Shown piece after piece: positions 25,209 through 34,934 of a DNA stretch of 64,000 nucleotides. The stretch lies in contig CAMWUN010000002.1 of the NCBI GenBank assembly GCA_947177425.1, positions 1-64,000 on the forward strand, written 5' to 3'. The first letter of the stretch is position 1; every line of letters begins with the position of its first letter. This DNA comes from an uncultured bacterium. GTDB lineage: Bacteria; Bacillota; Clostridia; Lachnospirales; Lachnospiraceae. Both the position numbers and the translations under genes were made by a program. The notes below the pieces were generated by a model. It did no database searches. It saw only the letters and a list, made by a program, of their open reading frames with translations, and was not told the DNA's origin.

Positions 25209-26558
25209 TTACAGCATAATGTTCTGAATTAATTCGGCAAGCTGTTTTGCATCATTTTCTATCATCTTCTGGTCTTTGCCTTCTATCATTACACGGACAA
25301 GCGGTTCGGTTCCCGAAGGACGTATAAGCACTCTTCCCTGACCTGCAAACTTATCAGTCAGTTTCTGGATGGCATCGGCAATCTCAGGATATTCCATGTA
25401 TTTTTCTTTCTTATGGTTAGGCACCTTTGCATTAATCAGCGCCTGAGGCAGAACCTCCATAATCGTTGCCAGTTCCGATAACGTTTTTCCAGTTTCCACC
25501 ATAACTTTCAGCAGATGAAGAGCGCTTAAAAGCCCGTCTCCGGTAGTATTTTCTTTGAGGAAAATAATGTGTCCTGACTGTTCCCCGCCAAGGCTTGCCC
25601 CAATTTCCTTCATCCGCTCAAGGACATATCTGTCCCCTACCTTCGTCTGCTCTATGTGGATGCCATTTTTCTCCGCCATCAGGAAAAATCCCAGGTTGCT
25701 CATAACCGTGGCGACAATCGTGTCATTGGCCAGTTCACCGTTTTCCCTCATATGATTCCCAACTATGGACATAATCTGGTCGCCGTCTACAACATTTCCC
25801 TGTTCATCCACTGCCAGAAGACGGTCTGCATCGCCGTCAAATGCAAGGCCAATATTGGCTTTCTCATAAACTACCCTTGCCTTTAGTTCCTCCATATGGG
25901 TGGAGCCGCAATTGGCATTAATATTTGTGCCGTCAGGCATATTGTGGATAGCCACGATATTGCCCCCCAGTTCCCGCAAAGCTTCCACGGAAGTGTAATA
26001 GGATGCCCCTTCCGCACAGTCCACCACAATCTTAAGGGGAGACAGGTCAATATTAACAGAGCGGATGGAATGATTGATATATTCCTCCCTGGCGTCTGTA
26101 CGGTATTTAATCTTTCCCACATTGGCCCCAATGGGAAATTTAATTCCGTTCATATTGTTGTTAATGATAGATTCAATCTCGTCTTCCAGTTCGTCTGGCA
26201 GTTTATAGCCATCACCGTCAAAAAATTTAATACCGTTAAACTCTACCGGGTTGTGGGATGCAGAAATCACAACCCCCGCGTCCACTTTATACTTTCTTGT
26301 AAGGTAAGCCACCGCCGGCGTAGGTATCACGCCCACATACACTGCATTGGCTCCTACAGAACAAATCCCCGCCATCAGTGCATTTGCAAGCATATCTCCT
26401 GAAATTCTCGTATCACATCCTACCATGATGGTTGGTTTGTGTTTATTTTCCTTTGTGAGCACAAAAGCGCCCGCCTGCCCAAGCTGCATAGCCAAAAGCG
26501 GCGTCAGCTCATCATTGGCTACTCCCCTTACGCCATCTGTACCAAATAATCTGCCCAT
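25209..26558 (-). CDS. glmM: Phosphoglucosamine mutase
   Basis: A 449-residue alpha-D-phosphohexomutase that interconverts glucosamine-6-P and glucosamine-1-P for UDP-GlcNAc synthesis. It begins GRLFGTDGVRG; the catalytic phosphoserine is S101 in ISASHNP; the magnesium loop DGDADR follows mid-protein; and the C-terminal phosphate-binding loop RPSGTEPLVRVM closes it. ATG 26558 is the family start, though MVSI four codons earlier is closer to the GAAAGGA site. It follows cdaR and cdaA, the conserved c-di-AMP operon in which CdaA and GlmM interact in several Firmicutes. Confidence 0.96.
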   Translation of the reverse strand: MGRLFGTDGVRGVANDELTPLLAMQLGQAGAFVLTKENKHKPTIMVGCDTRISGDMLANALMAGICSVGANAVYVGVIPTPAVAYLTRKYKVDAGVVISASHNPVEFNGIKFFDGDGYKLPDELEDEIESIINNNMNGIKFPIGANVGKIKYRTDAREEYINHSIRSVNIDLSPLKIVVDCAEGASYYTSVEALRELGGNIVAIHNMPDGTNINANCGSTHMEELKARVVYEKANIGLAFDGDADRLLAVDEQGNVVDGDQIMSIVGNHMRENGELANDTIVATVMSNLGFFLMAEKNGIHIEQTKVGDRYVLERMKEIGASLGGEQSGHIIFLKENTTGDGLLSALHLLKVMVETGKTLSELATIMEVLPQALINAKVPNHKKEKYMEYPEIADAIQKLTDKFAGQGRVLIRPSGTEPLVRVMIEGKDQKMIENDAKQLAELIQNIML

Positions 26559-26577
26559 TATACTAACCATTCCTTTC

Positions 26578-27879
26578 CTACTCTTCGCCACCAATTTCCG
26601 ATATATGAAGTGTCACTGTCACCGGTTCAAGAAGTGTCACGCCTTCCGGCAGATTAAATTCCACCTCAACCGTGTAAAAGCCTGTTTCAGGATTGTTCAT
26701 TCCATGCTGCTGCATCCAGGCTAGGATATCCACTGTACCGCTCAAATCACCGCCCCGCAGTTCAGACACTTCCTCTGAAAGTCCGATAACTTCTATAATA
26801 AAGTTCTCATCCAGACCGGAAATACTTGCCTCATACCCTTCCGGTATATTTGTTACCCGCACATTTTCTTCCCTAATCTGCAGTCTCTTGGATACCTCCC
26901 GTTCGATATTCACTGTAACCGTTTTAACTGCATCAGCATTGTCTGCCAGAAAAACATTGTCCGGCAGGTAAGGACGGATATCCACGTCCTTCACGAGGCT
27001 TTCTGTCATATCGGTAATATCCAGTTCCTCTGCAGGCACTTCTATGGAAGAAACATTTCTTATTACGCTTGATTTCCCTGCTATTTTAATTGTACTTCCG
27101 TTTCCTTCTATCTCTCCTGTCACCCTGCTTCCAGTTCCAGGTGTTCCGTTAATACTGAAATTTACCGGAACCGATGCAGTCTGCCAGATGCTGACCTTCA
27201 CTCCTACAGTTCTGATATTCTGGGTAATATTGCTGTTCTCAATCAGATTATCATCTTTATCATATAATCTGATTTCAGCATTTGTCACAATATCGCTTGT
27301 CATTCCTGTAATATCCATATCAACATTAGCAGTTGCCCGCACCACCTGATCAATCACAGACTCCGGACCGGATATCCTCACAAGGTTCTGGTCAGTCACA
27401 ATATCCCCTATCATATAACCGTCTTCCACTGTGCCTGTCACACTGGCTTTAAGGGCCAGTGCCTTACTCCTTTTATTTTCAATTTTCAGCCTTATGATAT
27501 CATGGCTGGGAGTCAGGGTAATCTCTCTCTGGTTGGCAATGTTTGTTGTAAGCTTAATGGATATGGTATCCAGACTGCTCAGTTCGTTAACATCTGCCGT
27601 AGCAATAATATTTTCCGCTTTCAGTTCACTGGCAATGGAACGGGGAGCTCTGACCGTCACCCTGCTGATATTGTCAGTCCCGTCAATCACTTCATAAAGT
27701 CTCCCGGAATCCGTTATAAGTTCCGTATTAAGCAATGTCACGGGAATATTATAAAAGGACTCGGAAGTGGTCGGATTATTGATACTGATAACTATTAGCC
27801 AGAGCACCACTGCAAGCAGGACGGATGCAATTTTCAGGCCAATATTATGGGTCAGTTTTTTTATCAGTTTACCTTTCAC
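26578..27879 (-). CDS. cdaR: YbbR-domain protein CdaR
   Basis: A 433-residue membrane-anchored protein: one N-terminal helix (about 10-32) and several extracytoplasmic YbbR repeats of about 80-90 residues, rich in beta-strand sequence. In Bacillus and Listeria CdaR binds and modulates the diadenylate cyclase CdaA. Its start overlaps the cdaA stop by 11 bases and glmM follows closely, giving the standard cdaA-cdaR-glmM order. Confidence 0.92.
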   Translation of the reverse strand: MKGKLIKKLTHNIGLKIASVLLAVVLWLIVISINNPTTSESFYNIPVTLLNTELITDSGRLYEVIDGTDNISRVTVRAPRSIASELKAENIIATADVNELSSLDTISIKLTTNIANQREITLTPSHDIIRLKIENKRSKALALKASVTGTVEDGYMIGDIVTDQNLVRISGPESVIDQVVRATANVDMDITGMTSDIVTNAEIRLYDKDDNLIENSNITQNIRTVGVKVSIWQTASVPVNFSINGTPGTGSRVTGEIEGNGSTIKIAGKSSVIRNVSSIEVPAEELDITDMTESLVKDVDIRPYLPDNVFLADNADAVKTVTVNIEREVSKRLQIREENVRVTNIPEGYEASISGLDENFIIEVIGLSEEVSELRGGDLSGTVDILAWMQQHGMNNPETGFYTVEVEFNLPEGVTLLEPVTVTLHISEIGGEE

Positions 27880-28738
27880 CTTTAGCCCTCCCCTTCCACA
27901 GAATTCTCTTGCGTGTTTCTTCCTCCGGTTTATTCTGTATTGTCCGGATTTTCTCCTTCAGGGTTTCGCCGTTTAAGTTCCGTTCCAGTTTTCCTTCATA
28001 CGCGGCGCTGATTTTTCCGGTTTCTTCTGAAACGATTACAGTAAGGGAATCTGTCACCTCCGAAATACCCACGCCTGCCCTGTGCCTGGTTCCCAGTTCC
28101 TTGCTTAGCTGCATATTATCTGACAGGGGAAGATAGCAGGTTGCCGACGTGATTCTGTTCCCCCTTACGATTACTGCGCCGTCATGGAGGGGCGTATTAT
28201 GTTCAAAGATATTGATTAAAAGCTGGCTGGTAACGATACCGTCAACATCAATACCTGTTCTTTCGTATTCCGCAAGGCTCTGCTCCTGTTCTATCACGAT
28301 TAAGGCGCCGGTTTTCACCTTGCCCATTTCTACGCATGCCTTCGCTATTTCATTAATTGTTTTATCTGAAAATCTTCCCTCAGCCGACCCCTTTCCCAAC
28401 TCAAAAGGCATAATAGAAGTAATGATATTTTTCCTTCCAAGTTCATCTATGGCTTTCCGGAGTTCCGGCTGGAGAATGACAATTACGGCTGTCACGGCCA
28501 CACTAAACATATTCTTGACAATCCACAGAATGGTATTCATCTCAAAATACGCTGCAATCAGTATGAATACCGCTATCACAAAAATACCTTTAAGAAGGGA
28601 CCACGCCTTCGTATTCTTGATCCATACCAGCATCTGATAAAGCAGAAACGAAATAATGATAATTTCTGCAACATCTGCCCATCTGATATCTGATACCCGT
28701 GACAGGTATGTTTCTACCATTTCTAATACACGTAGCAT
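27869..28738 (-). CDS. cdaA: Diadenylate cyclase CdaA
   Basis: A 289-residue membrane enzyme that makes cyclic di-AMP from two ATP. Three N-terminal helices (within residues 15-100) anchor a cytosolic DAC domain with the two catalytic motifs, DGAVIV and GTRHRAG. c-di-AMP controls potassium, osmolyte and wall homeostasis. It leads the cdaA-cdaR-glmM operon, tying second-messenger level to amino-sugar supply. Confidence 0.96.
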   Translation of the reverse strand: MLRVLEMVETYLSRVSDIRWADVAEIIIISFLLYQMLVWIKNTKAWSLLKGIFVIAVFILIAAYFEMNTILWIVKNMFSVAVTAVIVILQPELRKAIDELGRKNIITSIMPFELGKGSAEGRFSDKTINEIAKACVEMGKVKTGALIVIEQEQSLAEYERTGIDVDGIVTSQLLINIFEHNTPLHDGAVIVRGNRITSATCYLPLSDNMQLSKELGTRHRAGVGISEVTDSLTVIVSEETGKISAAYEGKLERNLNGETLKEKIRTIQNKPEEETRKRILWKGRAKGER

Positions 28739-28776
28739 TTATTTGTTCCCCGTTACCCAAATATTAAATTTAACTC

Positions 28777-29736
28777 TTATTTCCTCTGCTGGCTGCCCGA
28801 ATATCTTTTTCTCGATGTATTGATTCTCTTAACCGTCTTAGACGGCGTTGCAACTGTAATTTTAGGCACTGCTTTCACATAATAATAATATTCATCATCT
28901 TCAAACTGTACCTTCTCCGTCCTGCTGTAGTCCACATTAAAGGCAAAGAACTCAACTACTTTTGCAATCAGCACTGAAAAGATGGTTCCTGCAATTATGC
29001 CTGTAATCGATACATTAGTATCAAACTTCAAATCGCCGATAAGAAGTATCATAACGTCAGCCAGCGCCCCCGCAATAATCGCTATGGTCCAGGCGTAATT
29101 GACAGACATCCTTCTTATCAGATAAACAATAATAATTGTAACGGCAAAAGCCGCTATTGTAAGCATCATAACCTTATTGTTGAGGAAACCGTCCACAACA
29201 AACCTGAATTTCGTAGCCATATCTTCCGCGCCCATACCTGACAATGTGGCTGCACTGTCAGCCACATAAGCAATCAGATAATTTGCCACCACACCGCATC
29301 CTACAGAAACTGCACTGGCAGGCGTGCCCAGAAGCCCCATCGCCAGGGGAACTACATAGGGGATCTTCAGCACGAAACATATAGGCGTCAGTACTACCAC
29401 CAGTGTATCTTTCGGTGAAAATCTGAAATACAAAAGAAACATCACCAGAAATAAAACCAGCGCGATGGCGGCACACTCCAGAGACAGTTCATACATGTGG
29501 AGCACGGTAAATACCGCCGCCGCAAAAATAATAAAATTCGTAGGCATAAAAGAACACATCAAGGAAATAATCAGCACCAGGGCCGTATTATCCAGTCTGT
29601 GCATGTAGCCGATTTTCGCATTAATCATCATCAGTGAAGTCAGCGCCAGTATTAATTTCAAAAGCGGTTTTAAATAGACTTCGTACTTGCTTATAAAGTT
29701 AATTATATACTGCTTTGCAACTAGTAAGGTTGTCAT
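28777..29736 (-). CDS. Polytopic membrane protein of unknown function
   Basis: A 319-residue protein with about eight hydrophobic helices between residues 20 and 270 and a C-terminal cytosolic tail that is first acidic (FEDDEYYYY) then basic (KRINTSRKRYSGSQQRK). A central GLLGTPASAVSVGCGVVANYL segment is Gly/Ala/Ser-rich, as in some channels or transporters. I do not recognise the family. ATG 29736 has GAGGAAGACC ahead of it. It sits 13 bases after the 128-residue membrane gene and upstream of cdaA, suggesting a two-gene membrane unit. Confidence 0.8.
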   Translation of the reverse strand: MTTLLVAKQYIINFISKYEVYLKPLLKLILALTSLMMINAKIGYMHRLDNTALVLIISLMCSFMPTNFIIFAAAVFTVLHMYELSLECAAIALVLFLVMFLLYFRFSPKDTLVVVLTPICFVLKIPYVVPLAMGLLGTPASAVSVGCGVVANYLIAYVADSAATLSGMGAEDMATKFRFVVDGFLNNKVMMLTIAAFAVTIIIVYLIRRMSVNYAWTIAIIAGALADVMILLIGDLKFDTNVSITGIIAGTIFSVLIAKVVEFFAFNVDYSRTEKVQFEDDEYYYYVKAVPKITVATPSKTVKRINTSRKRYSGSQQRK

Positions 29737-29749
29737 ATGGTCTTCCTCT

Positions 29750-30136
29750 TTACTTATCATACATACTTGCTAATCTTCTAAGATTAACCTGATAATTTTT
29801 CAAGCTTTTTTTGGCTCTGCTGTACCGGCTGGCATACATGACATAGGAAATAACTCCGTACGCTCCCACCGCGCACAAATATAATATGATAATGCTCTTT
29901 CCATATTCCAGCAGATCCATCTTATAAACATCCTGCATCAGCTCTTCAAAATTATAAAAAGCATATACCGCAAATAAAGCACAAAAAGAAATGGTAGCGG
30001 CAATCACTGACTTTAAGATCTGGAACCCTATATAGTCGCTCCGGAAGTAATTGACCACAAGAATATCCTTTTTGCCTTTGCCCGCTTCATAGGACGCAAG
30101 CTTGGTCATAAGGATGACCTTTTCTTCATTTATCAT
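29750..30136 (-). CDS. Small membrane protein of unknown function
   Basis: A 128-residue protein with two hydrophobic helices (about 40-62 and 82-104), a charged cytosolic N-terminus (YEAGKGKKDILVVNYFRSDY) and a basic C-terminus (RYSRAKKSLKNYQVNLRRL). No known domain is recognised. A ribosome binding site GGAAGG precedes ATG 30136. It is followed at once by the larger membrane protein and preceded by yvyF, so it may belong to the comFC-yvyF transcript. Confidence 0.78.
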   Translation of the reverse strand: MINEEKVILMTKLASYEAGKGKKDILVVNYFRSDYIGFQILKSVIAATISFCALFAVYAFYNFEELMQDVYKMDLLEYGKSIIILYLCAVGAYGVISYVMYASRYSRAKKSLKNYQVNLRRLASMYDK

Positions 30137-30195
30137 AATTTGTACCTTCCAAACATTATGACGCGCACAGCCGCTTCATAAGTTTTGCATAAAAA

Positions 30196-30612
30196 TTAAA
30201 GGTATCGCATTTTATTGCGATCACTCTTCGCAGGAGCTGCCTCCTTGGGTTTTTCCTTCGGCTTATCCCTGCCTGAAGCGCGCTTTAACTCATTTGCCAC
30301 TTCTGATTTACATTTTTCACAGAAACGCCCCGCCTGAATCATGGTACCGCAATTTTCACAAGGGAGTCTTATGGGTGAATCGTCTGCAAATTGTAAACGT
30401 TCTTCACGGATCCACTGACGGATCTGGGCAGGATCGACTTCACATTCGCTTGCAACCTCCTGAATATCAGCCCCACGGTGGTCCTGTACGTATTTCTTTA
30501 CTTCCTGGAACTTGTTTTCCTGTTCTTCCTTGCATCTGGGACAAACTATTGGTCCCATAACATAGTTAAATATTTTGCCGCACTTTCTGCAATTGCGTAC
30601 ATTCATTGCCAT
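30196..30612 (-). CDS. yvyF: YvyF-type flagellar operon zinc protein
   Basis: A 138-residue protein with two zinc-ribbon pairs, CRKCG...CPRC near the N-terminus and CENCG...CEKC near residues 85-103, joined by a helix-turn-helix-like middle (VASECEVDPAQIRQWI). The last 25 residues are Lys/Glu/Pro-rich. This is the YvyF family, in Bacillus found after comFC and before flgM. Here too it follows comFC. Its role is not established; the family name reflects its flagellar neighbourhood. Confidence 0.85.
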   Translation of the reverse strand: MAMNVRNCRKCGKIFNYVMGPIVCPRCKEEQENKFQEVKKYVQDHRGADIQEVASECEVDPAQIRQWIREERLQFADDSPIRLPCENCGTMIQAGRFCEKCKSEVANELKRASGRDKPKEKPKEAAPAKSDRNKMRYL

Positions 30613-30635
30613 ACCTCCTATATTCTTTCTGTTGT

Positions 30636-31346
30636 TTAAATTCCTCTGCCGATCGTCAATGTCATAAAATAAATACCCGGAATACCTGCCTCTATAAACG
30701 CCTGGGCCATTGCGTCAATAGTGCTTCCTGTGGTATAAATATCATCTATAATTACAATCGTACTTAATTTTACATCATTTTGACGGATTTTGAAAGCCCT
30801 TTTCAAATTATTTTGCCGTTCCCCATAACTTAAATTTTTGAGAGGCTGTGTTTTCCTCTCTCTGCTTATCAATGATGTATTAACAGGTATACCAGAATAC
30901 CGGGAAAGCTTCCCGGCAATCAGCTCCGCCTGGTTATATCCACGCTTCCTTTTTCTGGAAGAATGAATGGGCACAGGAACCAGAACATCAGGCTTTACCG
31001 CGGAAAGCCAGGCGGCTTTCTTCCCTGCCAGTTCCCTTCCATAAAAATCTGCATATTCCATCCTGCCGGCATACTTAAACCGGAAAAGAGAATCTGACAT
31101 GCTCCCGTAATCATACAGCGAAGTCCCCTGCATATAATAATGCTTCTTATTCTGACAATCCCCGCAGTATTCCTGCCCACTGCTCTTTAACTGTTTGCCG
31201 CATTTCATACAGCACGGTTCCTTAATGTACAGAATTCTTCCCTGGCACCTGCTGCACAGGGCTTCCCCCTGCCGGTCCGTAAGTTCATCGCAGACCACGC
31301 ACCGCCTGGGAAATATTAAATCCAGCAATTTATCCTTTACTGCCAT
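30636..31346 (-). CDS. comFC: ComF-family phosphoribosyltransferase-like protein
   Basis: A 236-residue ComFC-type protein: an N-terminal zinc-binding part with four CxxC pairs (CVVC, CSRC, CMKC, CGDC) and a C-terminal phosphoribosyltransferase fold with VIIDDIYTTGSTID as the PRPP motif. ComFC is needed for DNA uptake in naturally competent bacteria, though homologues are widespread. It overlaps the recD2 end by 10 bases. No comFA helicase is present; recD2 stands in its place upstream. Confidence 0.9.
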   Translation of the reverse strand: MAVKDKLLDLIFPRRCVVCDELTDRQGEALCSRCQGRILYIKEPCCMKCGKQLKSSGQEYCGDCQNKKHYYMQGTSLYDYGSMSDSLFRFKYAGRMEYADFYGRELAGKKAAWLSAVKPDVLVPVPIHSSRKRKRGYNQAELIAGKLSRYSGIPVNTSLISRERKTQPLKNLSYGERQNNLKRAFKIRQNDVKLSTIVIIDDIYTTGSTIDAMAQAFIEAGIPGIYFMTLTIGRGI

Positions 31347-33583
31347 TTACTCTCCTCTTGTATTATCTCCCTTATTCTGTCACACAAACTGGTATATCTC
31401 TTATGCTGCTTTTCATTCTGAATCATTTCCTGTATAGTCTGTCTGCTCCCCAGAATCGTAACGCATTTTCGGGCACGGGTCACTGCCGTGTACAACAGAT
31501 TCCTGTTAAGGAGCATTTTCGGCCCTGACAAAATGGGAAGAATGACTGCCGGATATTCGCTCCCCTGGGATTTGTGTATAGTAACGGCATAGGCAAGTTC
31601 AATCTCATCCAGTCCGGCAAAGGGGTACTCTACCCTCCTGTGTTCATCATATTCCACCGTAAGCAGCCCCGCAGTTTCGTCTATTTCCCGGATAATTCCC
31701 GTGTCACCGTTGAAAATCCCCATCCCCTTATCTATAGGTATGCCATATTTACTCACAATTTCCCATGGAATTTGATAATTGTTCTTAATCTGCATCACCT
31801 TATCGCCTTCGCGGAATAGCCTTTCTCCCGACTGATATTCCTTTTTTTCTCCGGAAGGCGGGTTTAAATACTGCTGGAGAATTCCGTTTAAAACTTCCAC
31901 TCCAAGATTCCCTTTCCGCATAGGCGTAAGCACCTGAATGTCATATGGCTCCGCCTCCACAAAGGGCGGAAGCTTCTCCCTGATCAATTGAATCATGTGC
32001 TTGTATATGACATTAACATCCTTTCTCTCCAAAAAGAAAAAATCCATGCTCTTATTATTTAAGGGAATATCCTCTCCACGGTTTATCTTATGGGCATTTA
32101 CCACAATGTCACTTTCTCCCGCCTGTCTGAAAATTTTCTTAAGAATCACCACCGGAAAACAATTGCTCTCAATCAAATCCTGCAGCACCTGCCCAGGTCC
32201 TACGCTGGGAAGCTGATCCACGTCGCCTACCATAATAAGCCTGGTTCCTACACTGACCGCACTAAGGAGTGCCTTAAACAAGTAAATATCTACCATGGAC
32301 ATCTCATCAATGATAATCACATCAGCCTCAAGAGGGTTTTCTTCATTCCTTTCAAACTGCGCATGTTTCCCCTCCTCCACTGCCCCGTTAATCTCCAGCA
32401 TCCTGTGTATGGTGCGGGCCTCATAGCCCGTGGCTTCCGTCATCCGTTTCGCAGCCCTTCCCGTAGGCGCAGCCAGCAGAATATCCATCCCTTCCGACTC
32501 AAAGTAGCGGATAATCGTATTGATAGTCGTAGTTTTCCCTGTTCCCGGTCCGCCGGACAAAATCGTAAGCCCTGACCTGACACTCTGCATCACAGCTTTT
32601 CTCTGAAGGTCGTCCAGTTCGATTCCCTGTTCCTCTTCAAGTGTATGTAAAAGTGTCCTTACCTTTTCTTCCTCCTGGGAAGCCGCTTCCTCTCCCATTG
32701 ACACATTAAGATCATGCAGCATCCTTGCGCAGCTAAGTTCCGCATAATAGCAGGCGGATGCATAAACTCTTTTTTCCTCCCCTTTCAATTTAATTACCAG
32801 TTTCTTATCCATGGCAAGATTTTCCAGATGTGGCTGCGCCAGTTCCGGGTCAAGTTCCAGAAGCTGTCCAGTTCTTGTTTTCAACAATTGCGCCGGAAGA
32901 TAAAGGTGCCCTTCCGCTGCTGCTAAAAGCAGCACATACAATATCCCGCTCCGAATCCTGAAATCGGAATCTGTATGGATACCGATTTTACGGGCAATCT
33001 CGTCCGCCCTCCGAAAGCCCACCCCGTCAATGTCTTCCGCCAGCCTGTAAGGGTTTTCTTTCATGATTCCGTACAGTTCCATCCCGTATTTGTTATATAT
33101 CTTTACAGCCAGGGTATTGGATATTCCATATTTCTGCAGAAAGACAAAGGCTTCCCTCATATCTTTTTTATCCATTATCTGCTGGGCAATTTCTCTTGCT
33201 TTCCGTTCACTGATTCCTTTGATTTCGGCAAGCCGCTCCGGCTCCTCCTCTATAATCCTGAATGTATCGGCTCCGAATTTTTTTACAATCCTGGCGGCCA
33301 TCGCCTCTCCGATGCCTTTCACCGCACCGGATCCAAGATACCTCTGTATGCTCTCTACATCATCGGGCGTTACGGCTTTCACATTCTCAATCTTAAGCTG
33401 ACGCCCATAAAGGGGATGCTCCACGTAGCTTCCCATTACTTCCAGCGTCTCTCCCACTTCCACCGAGCGGAAATTTCCCACACACACCAGTTCTTCATCC
33501 CCTGCGGCCAGACATACTACCGCATATCCATTATCCTTATTCTGATAAATAATGTGATCCACATAACCCCTGACTGTTTCCAA
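31337..33583 (-). CDS. recD2: RecD2-type ATP-dependent DNA helicase
   Basis: A 748-residue SF1B 5'-to-3' helicase of the RecD2 type that works without RecBC. An N-terminal OB-like region and helix-hairpin-helix repeats (GIGEAMAARIVKKFG, GISERKAREIA, GVGFRRADEIA; residues about 90-210) precede the helicase core with Walker A GGPGTGKTTT near 342-351 and Walker B IIDEMSMVD. The C-terminus carries the UvrD-C-like AVTIHKSQGSE and TAVTRARK. It is cotranscribed with comFC and yvyF. RecD2 helps recover stalled forks in Bacillus. Confidence 0.93.
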   Translation of the reverse strand: METVRGYVDHIIYQNKDNGYAVVCLAAGDEELVCVGNFRSVEVGETLEVMGSYVEHPLYGRQLKIENVKAVTPDDVESIQRYLGSGAVKGIGEAMAARIVKKFGADTFRIIEEEPERLAEIKGISERKAREIAQQIMDKKDMREAFVFLQKYGISNTLAVKIYNKYGMELYGIMKENPYRLAEDIDGVGFRRADEIARKIGIHTDSDFRIRSGILYVLLLAAAEGHLYLPAQLLKTRTGQLLELDPELAQPHLENLAMDKKLVIKLKGEEKRVYASACYYAELSCARMLHDLNVSMGEEAASQEEEKVRTLLHTLEEEQGIELDDLQRKAVMQSVRSGLTILSGGPGTGKTTTINTIIRYFESEGMDILLAAPTGRAAKRMTEATGYEARTIHRMLEINGAVEEGKHAQFERNEENPLEADVIIIDEMSMVDIYLFKALLSAVSVGTRLIMVGDVDQLPSVGPGQVLQDLIESNCFPVVILKKIFRQAGESDIVVNAHKINRGEDIPLNNKSMDFFFLERKDVNVIYKHMIQLIREKLPPFVEAEPYDIQVLTPMRKGNLGVEVLNGILQQYLNPPSGEKKEYQSGERLFREGDKVMQIKNNYQIPWEIVSKYGIPIDKGMGIFNGDTGIIREIDETAGLLTVEYDEHRRVEYPFAGLDEIELAYAVTIHKSQGSEYPAVILPILSGPKMLLNRNLLYTAVTRARKCVTILGSRQTIQEMIQNEKQHKRYTSLCDRIREIIQEESKWQ

Positions 33584-33600
33584 GAGAACCTCCCGCTGAT

Positions 33601-33649
33601 AAAAAGGCTGCCAAACAAAACGGTTAACCGTTTCATTTCAGCAGCCTTT
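33601..33649 (-). terminator. Terminator of the flhO-flhP-flgJ-like operon
   Basis: Stem AAAGGCTGC/GCAGCCTTT with an inner perfect 16-base palindrome (33618-33633), followed by T5 on the minus strand. It lies between the flgJ-like stop and recD2. Confidence 0.85.
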
Positions 33650-33715
33650 ATGTCTTTTGTCTTAAGCCGGCCCTAAAACCGGCGTCTTTGAATCTATATA
33701 TGTCATACCATATAT

Positions 33716-34069
33716 TTACAGACTATAATTGCGTTTCATCTGTTCAAACATCATCTGGGCAATCCCCGTCCCCTGTATTTCCGTGGAAGTAGATGCCAGT
33801 TCCTGAATCGTATTATCCTTAAAAAAGCCTACCAGATTATCGTTTGGATCCTTATTATCCTCATCCTTAAAGCAGTCTACGGTTTTCTGCATTTCCTTAA
33901 ACACCTGTTCAAGGAAGTAAGCTTCAAACTGCTTACAGACATCCAGAAGTTCTTCATCCGATGCCTGGGAATAGTCTTTGCCTTCCACAGATTCCTTCAG
34001 CTTTGTCTCTGCTGTATTCTGGTTCTGCATATAGTCTGTATATAAAGAAGACACTCCTCCGATTTCCAT
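33716..34069 (-). CDS. FlgJ N-terminal (rod-binding) domain protein
   Basis: A 117-residue protein matching the rod-binding N-terminal domain of FlgJ: CKQFEAYFLEQVFKEMQKTV near 48-67 and a C-terminal IAQMMFEQMKRNY. The muramidase domain of enteric FlgJ is absent, as usual in Firmicutes. FlgJ caps the growing rod. It follows flhP by 35 bases and ends the operon. Confidence 0.85.
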   Translation of the reverse strand: MEIGGVSSLYTDYMQNQNTAETKLKESVEGKDYSQASDEELLDVCKQFEAYFLEQVFKEMQKTVDCFKDEDNKDPNDNLVGFFKDNTIQELASTSTEIQGTGIAQMMFEQMKRNYSL

Positions 34070-34104
34070 ATAAATCCTCCATCAATTTTAAGCTTTATGT
34101 TTCA

Positions 34105-34923
34105 TTAACGTTTCAGATTGTTAGCTGTCTGCATCATTTCATCTGTTGTTGTAATTGCCTTAGAATTCATTTCATAAGCACGCTGGGCAACAATCAGGTT
34201 TACCATTTCATTGGCCACCTGCACATTGGAGCCCTCCAGATATCTCTGATGCAGCTTGCTTCTTACTAAATTTTCATTCGTCTCCTCATTCAGCGCTGCG
34301 CCGCTGGCATCTGAACGCGCCCACAGGGTGTCGCCCCTTCTCACAAGACCTGACGGATTATTGAACTGGAATAAGCCTATCGCCATATCCAAAGGCTGGG
34401 GATTTCCACTGTCATCGGGATAGCAGATCGTGCCATCGCTGGTAATCGAAATCCTGTTTGTAACATAACTTGAATTTAACGTAATTGTACGCCCTCTGGA
34501 ACTTAATACCGGAAGTCCGTCCTGATTAGTCAGAATCATTCCGCCTCCGCCATTGGTGGCCCATGTGAAATCCCCGTTACGGGTATAGTATGTATTTCCA
34601 TCATTGCCACGAATCGCAAAAAAGCCGTCTCCCTCAATACCAAAGGAAGAATCACTCTCGGACGCAAGCATAGCCCCCTGGGAGAAGATAGAGTTAATGG
34701 ATGAATTCCGTACCCCAAGGCCGACCTGTGAACTTGTGGGCTTGGGATCTCCGTTTGCCGTTGTAGTAGCTGTCTGCAGTGTCTGGTAAAGCAGTGACTT
34801 AAACTGTGCTACCTGTCCCTTATATCCTACCGTATTAACGTTAGCCAAATTGTTTGCAATCGTATCTACATTTGTCTGCTGGGCATTCATACCTGTTGCC
34901 GCTGACCATAAACTCCTAACCAT
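34105..34923 (-). CDS. flhP: Flagellar rod/hook-basal body protein (FlgG/FlhP-like)
   Basis: A 272-residue FlgG-family rod protein. The N-terminal signature GMNAQQTNVDTIANNLANVNTVG and C-terminal VNLIVAQRAYEMNSKAI motif are both present, with the central D1 region between. Paired with the similar flhO gene, it forms the rod of the flagellar basal body. In Bacillus flhO-flhP sit next to mbl, and the same order is seen here with mreB/mbl upstream. Confidence 0.92.
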   Translation of the reverse strand: MVRSLWSAATGMNAQQTNVDTIANNLANVNTVGYKGQVAQFKSLLYQTLQTATTTANGDPKPTSSQVGLGVRNSSINSIFSQGAMLASESDSSFGIEGDGFFAIRGNDGNTYYTRNGDFTWATNGGGGMILTNQDGLPVLSSRGRTITLNSSYVTNRISITSDGTICYPDDSGNPQPLDMAIGLFQFNNPSGLVRRGDTLWARSDASGAALNEETNENLVRSKLHQRYLEGSNVQVANEMVNLIVAQRAYEMNSKAITTTDEMMQTANNLKR

Positions 34924-34934
34924 ATGCTACCTCC

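Noticed and set aside
30636-33583. recD2 read as comFA of a comF operon
   Set aside because: Helix-hairpin-helix repeats and the SF1B motif set fit RecD2, and the ComFA zinc and DEAD-type layout is missing.
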